From Rachycentron canadum (lineage: Eukaryota; Chordata; Actinopteri; Carangiformes; Rachycentridae): a stretch of DNA of 64,000 nt. Location of the stretch: NCBI GenBank assembly GCA_038496675.1, contig CM076654.1, positions 5,639,604 to 5,703,603 of the forward strand. Reading direction: 5' to 3'. The notes beneath the pieces are model-generated. The model searched no databases. It saw only the letters and a list, made by a program, of their open reading frames with translations, and had not been told where the DNA came from. This document shows positions 60,261 through 64,000 of this stretch, one piece after another. Within the stretch, counting starts at the first letter, position 1, and each line of letters starts with the position of its first letter. The position numbers and the translations under genes are program-made.

Positions 60261-62847
60261 CACACTCACGCTGTTATCTGCTGAAGATTTGCTGTCATTT
60301 TTGATGCCAGTTAATGAGAATCCTCACAGACCTAAAGTTACATTTACACACTTTTCCCACCATGTGCACTCCTCCTGTCATTATTCTGTAGCCATATTGT
60401 TGATATGTTTGTTGGAGATCCAATATAGGCGCTGAATATTGCTGAGTCGGCTTCAGGCTTCAGGTTTTAATAGAGCCAGTTGCAGCAAAGCTTCCCTGAC
60501 TGCTTTGTGCCTTTCTTACTCTACTGTGTCAAGTCATGATGGTGATTACATCATATTAGGTGGTGAACAGAGCAATTAAACTATTTCAGTTTATACAGTA
60601 TAATTACACAAAAAGAGAAAGTAAAATAAAACAGAAAAAGGGGAAGAGCATCTTCAGAAAAGTGGTCCATGTGTAGGTTAACCTGTCCCCGTATTTATCA
60701 CAAGACCTTTGTACTTGTCTCTATTGTCTACAAAAGTGTAAATTTGTCATAAATATATCCAGAACCAACAGAGTGTTTATTATTTGGTTTGTTTTCCATG
60801 TTTAGACTGCAGGTAAATATTAACATGTACTGTAAACTCTATAAGTCCAGTGCTAACAGTTGCTCTATTGAACCATACTGACCAATGAAAGTAGCATATG
60901 CAGCGAAATGTGCAACATTTTGTGCTGGCTCATAAAACAGATATTGGGTTGATATTCTCAAGAGGACAACCTGTGAAAAACTAATACGAACTTGTGTAAA
61001 TTTTATGCCAAAATCTGTTTTTAGCCACAAATGTATCCACACTTAGTCACAACAACACTGGCAGCAACAATGTAGAAGCTGTAGAGAAAAACCTTACCTT
61101 TTTTAAAATGTGACGGGATGGTTTCCAGTGACAAGGAAGTACATTTAACTTAATAAAAGCAGGTAAGAGCACAGGACAGAAAAATCAAGTCAAAGGGTAA
61201 AAATGATTGAAACAAGAATGATTGGATCAATAAAACTTAAAGCTTAGAGGGAGACTGAACAAAGACCATAGTCAGAGGTGGCAGAGGAAGTAAAAGTGAG
61301 AGCAATGAAATGCTGAAAAGAACAAATAAAAATCATTTTTCTTCAACAAAACGTTTTCTACTATCATTAACATTGCTACTATAATAATAATAAGAATGAT
61401 GATAATGACTCACAAGCCCCCTACTCAAATTCTGCCTTTACCAAATCAAACTGGGCTTCTAGTCAAGGTGTCCTCTCATCGTGTGGAGATGTGCTCACCT
61501 CCACCCACGCTCCTCCTACACTGGACAACGGCAGAATTTGCTTCATCAGAGGAGAAGCCAGGAAATCTTTAGAAATATGTACCGTCGTAGATAATCATGT
61601 TTCCCTCTCATTTTAATAGGTACGACCTGAAATCATCTCACTTTTTCCAAACACCTATGCTTTAATTCTACAAACAATTCTTTCTCGAATGTCACAACAA
61701 ATCAGTGGAAACACAGTGTGACTTCTACACTTACTTATTCATTCCTTCTCCTGTTGTTGTTTTACCATCATTACCATGTTGTGTTTCGCTCTGCGGATCT
61801 CTTGTGTCACCCTTCCTTCCTTTTATACCACCAACCCATGCTCTCAGCTTGGTTGTATGTGTGTTATTCACATTATTGTCCTTCTTTTAACCATTGTCCT
61901 TACTCACCTTTTCTGCACTTCATCCAACACTTTTCTTTGTCACTGTCGAATTTATTTTCTCTTTGCTTTTCTTTGAATAACCTCTTTAAAAAAAGAAACT
62001 CTCATGCCCTTTGGTCTTCCTTTGCTTCTTTTCTCACACTCTTAACCTCTTTCTCATCCTTCTATCCCTCTTTACTCCAACAGAAAACCCATGTGTACAA
62101 AAAGACCCTGCAGGCTCTTATCTACCCCATCTCCTGCACCACACCCCACAACTTTGAGGTCTGGACGGCCACTACGCCCACCTACTGCTACGAGTGCGAG
62201 GGTCTGCTATGGGGCATTGCTCGGCAGGGCATGCGTTGTGCTGAGTGTGGGGTCAAAGTGCATGAGAAATGCCAAGAGCTGCTGAATGCTGACTGTCTGC
62301 AGAGTGAGTGGTGTTATTAAACTACACAAACACAGACTCTCATAAGGAAACGTGGAGAATGACGATAATAACTCACATATACCTTTATCCCATTATTATA
62401 TCATATGATCAATTACATGTGGAATGATAAAATGGTATATTGCAGCACAACTGACTCGCACAGCTGTCAAAGCAATCCATTAAGTAATTAACAGACACTA
62501 AATATGTGACAAATGCCTGTGATTCTAAATGATTTAAATAAGGGTGTCCTTCTGTTTCCCAGTTCTGATTCTGAATTTTCAATTTTCATTCTGTTTCCTC
62601 TCACCATGTCGCCTCTCAGGAGCAGCCGAGAAGAGCTCCAAGACGGGAGCGGAAGACCGGACGCAGCACATCATCATGGCGATGAAGGACAGGATGAAGA
62701 TCCGTGAGAGGAACAAGCCTGAGATCTTTGAGGAGATCCGAAAGCTGTTCAACGTCTCAAAGATGATCCACGCCCAGCACATGAAGAGTGTCAAGCAGAA
62801 CGTCCTGGACGGCACCTCTAAGTGGTCAGCCAAGATCACCATCAACA
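49728..62847 (+). CDS. unc13b: unc13b (Munc13-2), N-terminal part, brain-type long form
   Basis: Eight exons join in phase: 49728-52539, 53349-53371, 54158-54207, 54314-54389, 55628-55633, 60118-60192, 62084-62303 and 62620-62847, giving about 1163 residues. UNC13 proteins prime synaptic vesicles by helping syntaxin and SNAREs assemble at the presynaptic membrane. They are switched by diacylglycerol at the C1 domain. The stretch FGIDSMPDLRKRRPIPLVSE, then TRTSLKDEEL, the VYKKTLQALIYPISC segment and the full C1 zinc pattern identify the family. Residue choices (IIMAMKDRMKIRERNKPEIF) favour UNC13B over A and C. The long N-terminus without a C2A domain matches the brain-specific isoform. The C2B, MUN and C2C regions are outside the window. 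Confidence 0.9.
52161..52217 (+). repeat. 12-base tandem repeat inside the unc13b coding exon
   Basis: Units GCAGAAGGCCTG, GCAGAAGGTCCC, ATCGATGGTCCT, GCAGATGGTCCA and a partial GCAGATCTG code for four-residue repeats ending in Gly-Leu or Gly-Pro. Changes in unit number would keep the frame. Confidence 0.8.
52540..53348. other. unc13b intron
   Basis: About 810 bases with a T-rich run at 52719-52740. A T-rich tract (CTTTTCTGTCTTTTTGTTTT) precedes the acceptor TTTTACAG. No other feature. Confidence 0.75.
53349..53371 (+). CDS. unc13b: unc13b 23-nt exon
   Basis: With the G left over from 52539 it reads DGSQDGDQ and ends on a codon boundary. The phase fits exactly between the large exon and the exon at 54158. 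The acceptor is good. The donor GTTACC is weak, so the exon may be alternatively used. Skipping it would leave the frame shifted by 23 bases. Confidence 0.6.
53372..54157. other. unc13b intron
   Basis: About 790 bases, AT-rich, with (TA)n followed by a T run at 54019-54050. The open frame running from here into the next exon is intronic. Confidence 0.75.
54158..54207 (+). CDS. unc13b: unc13b exon, linker before the C1 region
   Basis: Reads SRDQDGDPSKHPWAKP plus two bases of a Gly codon. Acceptor CATTCCATTTCAG, donor GTCAGT. It follows the 23-nt exon in phase. Confidence 0.75.
54314..54389 (+). CDS. unc13b: unc13b exon with the conserved FGIDSMPDLRKRRPIPL motif
   Basis: Reads GNTPFGIDSMPDLRKRRPIP, then LVSEL. 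This motif is shared by all three vertebrate Munc13 neuronal proteins just upstream of C1. Acceptor TGTGTACAG, donor GTGAGT. The intron before it is only 106 bases. Confidence 0.93.
54390..55627. other. unc13b intron before the microexon
   Basis: A 1.2 kb AT-rich intron with no mobile element recognised. It ends in a long strong pyrimidine tract (TTTCTTTTTCTTCTCTTTC and then TTGTCCCCCTCTCTCAG), typical for microexons. Confidence 0.75.
55628..55633 (+). CDS. unc13b: unc13b 6-nt microexon coding Ala-Met
   Basis: GCTATG sits between a very strong acceptor (CCCCCTCTCTCAG) and a near-consensus donor (GTGAGTAAA). It is in phase 0 on both sides and gives VSEL-AM-SMIQSRK, matching the SELAMSLVQSRK order that I recall for mammalian UNC13 proteins. 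Without it the two residues would be missing. It is too short for gene finders. Confidence 0.8.
56886..57210 (+). mobile_element. Dispersed fish repeat, probably a non-autonomous DNA element
   Basis: AGACTGTATATAAAATTGGA, CAAGTCTATGGGAAAATGGT, TCTCACTTGATTTATTACCC, GGTCTCAATTGCTAGTTTCA, AGTCTTCTTTAATACAT and GGCGTGGCTGATGTGTGATT occur in the order of a very common fish repeat. It lies within the unc13b intron. Ends are approximate and no terminal inverted repeats were confirmed. Confidence 0.6.
59411..59430. repeat. Poly(T) run
   Basis: Twenty T residues in an unc13b intron. Confidence 0.95.
60051..60096. repeat. (GT)23 just upstream of an unc13b exon
   Basis: Pure GT repeat, 46 bases, ending 21 bases before the exon at 60118. 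It holds no A, so no branch point can lie in it. Confidence 0.97.
60118..60192 (+). CDS. unc13b: unc13b 75-nt exon
   Basis: Reads SMIQSRKAGLAHTLATRT, then SLKDEEL. This corresponds to mammalian SLVQSRKAGITSAMATRT and SLKDEEL just before the C1 exon, and the SLKDEEL form favours UNC13B. It is 25 codons in phase 0, so skipping it keeps the frame. Acceptor CTGATCCTTTTCCAG, donor GTGAGT. Confidence 0.92.
60193..62083. other. unc13b intron
   Basis: A 1.9 kb intron that begins with a (CA)21 tract 22 bases after the exon. The 3' part (61700-62080) is long and pyrimidine-rich and gives spurious open frames. Acceptor TTTACTCCAACAG. Confidence 0.75.
60215..60257. repeat. (CA)21 just downstream of an unc13b exon
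   Basis: About 43 bases of pure CA starting 22 bases after the exon. It is complementary to the (GT)23 on the other side of the exon. Confidence 0.97.
62084..62303 (+). CDS. unc13b: unc13b exon with the complete C1 (diacylglycerol) domain
   Basis: Reads KTHVYKKTLQALIYPISCTT, then HNFEVWTATTPTYCYECEGL and on to NADCLQ. The zinc pattern H-x12-C-x2-C-x13-C-x2-C-x4-H-x2-C-x7-C is complete. In Munc13 this domain binds diacylglycerol and phorbol esters and lowers the energy barrier for release. One oddity is GVKVHEKC where mammalian family members have GVKCHEKC. The changed Cys is not one of the zinc ligands. The donor is GTGAGT after a single split base. Confidence 0.96.
62304..62619. other. unc13b intron
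   Basis: A 316-base intron with nothing notable. The acceptor is TGTCGCCTCTCAG. Confidence 0.8.
62620..62847 (+). CDS. unc13b: unc13b exon between C1 and C2B
   Basis: Reads AAEKSSKTGAEDRTQHIIMA, MKDRMKIRERNKPEIFEEIR and KLFNVSKMIHAQHM, ending DGTSKWSAKITIN. KWSAKITI starts the first strand of the C2B domain. In the family the next residues are usually TVVCAQGL, so the Asn and the donor choice (GTACGT at 62848) are slightly odd. The rest of C2B lies outside the window. Confidence 0.9.
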
Positions 62848-64000
62848 GTACGTCCACTGAATTTCTACCTTTCCATTCCCTGATGACAGAAACCTTGTGG
62901 AGGATGCAGTACAGTTGTCTTTACACTCTCCTTCTCTTCCTTCATTGTAAAGATTTAATGTTGTGTCTGTTTCTTACTATCATCGTAAGTAAACAACAAA
63001 ATAATCAAAAGGGTCAAAGGAAAAGTGCTAAGTCACTAGCTGCAAAACAAAACCATATCCAACCTGTCATCCCTTTCTTCATTTCCCCTGCTTTGTCTCT
63101 TTCCTACCCATTGCTCTCTTGTACTCTGTCTGTTATTACTAATGCACCTACTCAACCTGCCTGTGACCAGTGTCCATTAGGCTTGTAGCAAAATCAGTCG
63201 GCAGAGCAAACTCTTCTTTTTTCATAACATTGGCTTCAACTTTTTATATTTATCAGCATAAAGTATAATAAGTTAAAGGCATCAGGTGCTCTGCTGATGG
63301 TTTAGTAGATTCTTAGAAATCGTTTTCTGATAATTACTCAGAGGTCAGTCTTTAGGAAGTCCGCCAATGAGCCTTTAGACATGTGGATGCAAATGGAAGA
63401 ATTTTATAAAAACACTTTTGTTACACACTGAAATCCTGTGGTGGAGGAAAAACTTGTCAACAGTTTGAGTTACTGTGCCCTCAAGGAAACCAGCTGCAAA
63501 GACAGCAGCTGTGTGAATGTGAAGCAGAGCATGTCAGGTTTCCCCAGATAAATATCTGAGAGAGAGAGAAAAAAAAAAAGATTTACCTATCCCATGGAAG
63601 TTTACTCTTTTATCTGACAACCTGTTCTGAACTGTGAAGAAACTTTTGTTTAACTGTTTATCTGCAAGCTTCACTGACTGGAACAGATGAGCATCCCCAC
63701 CTCCCTTTGCCAGACATCATCAGGACCGCCGCTGTTGCCAAAGCAACGGGGCACATCACACCATATAGTGGCAGCAGTGTTGCCATGGCAGCCATCACAC
63801 CTTGTCCTCCCAATCACCACTGATGAGCTCCATTAAAGAGGAGATGAAGGGATCAGGCGCTAAGCCAGTGCTTTGTTGAAATTCATTCATGCCTAGGGAC
63901 TCACTTGTCTGTTGATCAAGGTCAAGAATCTATTTTTTTCTTTTGTTTTTTATAAATGTGTCATTATTGAGCAGCAGCATTGTCATGGCAGCTGAAGACA
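62848..64000. other. unc13b intron, runs off the window
   Basis: Low-complexity patches (GA-rich at 63560-63580) and no exon. The next C2B exon was not found before base 64000. Confidence 0.7.

Noticed and set aside
59998..60435. Open frames over the GT and CA tracts near 60.0-60.4 kb
   Set aside because: Cys-Val and His-Thr repeats come from the microsatellites. Only the 75-nt exon between them is coding.
61718..62320. A 200-codon open frame ending in the C1 exon
   Set aside because: The part before 62084 is the pyrimidine-rich intron end. The real exon begins after the AG at 62083.
62544..63188. A 214-codon open frame around the last unc13b exon
   Set aside because: Only 62620-62847 is coding. 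The flanks are intron that happens to be open.

Overview
The window is vertebrate nuclear DNA, and almost certainly from a teleost fish. The evidence is split genes with GT-AG introns, very abundant (CA)n/(GT)n microsatellites, a degenerate Rex3-type retrotransposon end with a GGAT tail, and several dispersed repeats that I recognise from fish genomes. The sequence alone does not fix the species. One run of exactly 500 Ns (17888-18387) is an assembly gap.

Layout. From 251 to 17205 (+ strand) lies the 3' half of a proprotein convertase gene, pcsk5. Eleven exons join in phase. They encode the end of the subtilisin-like catalytic domain, the whole P domain, a linker, a run of furin-like Cys-rich repeats, and a short PLAC-type terminal exon that marks the secreted A isoform. 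From about 17.5 to 49.6 kb lies roughly 32 kb in which I find no exon. It holds microsatellites, old repeats, a few short inverted repeats and some islands that look like conserved non-coding DNA. From about 49.6 kb to the window end (+ strand) lies the 5' part of an unc13 gene, best matched to unc13b (Munc13-2). It has a 2.8 kb N-terminal exon of the brain type, a 23-nt exon, two short exons, a 6-nt microexon, a 75-nt exon between a (GT)23 and a (CA)21 tract, the C1 domain exon, and the exon leading toward the C2B domain. The C2B, MUN and C2C parts lie beyond the window.

The two genes are neighbours in the same orientation, but nothing suggests shared function. Pcsk5 is a secretory-pathway protease acting at the cell surface and matrix. 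Unc13b is a presynaptic vesicle-priming factor regulated by diacylglycerol.

The points most worth a second look are the predicted GU/AC hairpin that loops out the 75-nt unc13b exon, the in-frame 6-nt microexon before it, the upstream short reading frames in the probable unc13b leader, a basic amphipathic segment in the unc13b N-terminal region, the A-isoform terminal exon of pcsk5 with no B tail in sight, and several unannotated hairpins. No CRISPR array, rRNA or intact tRNA gene was seen.
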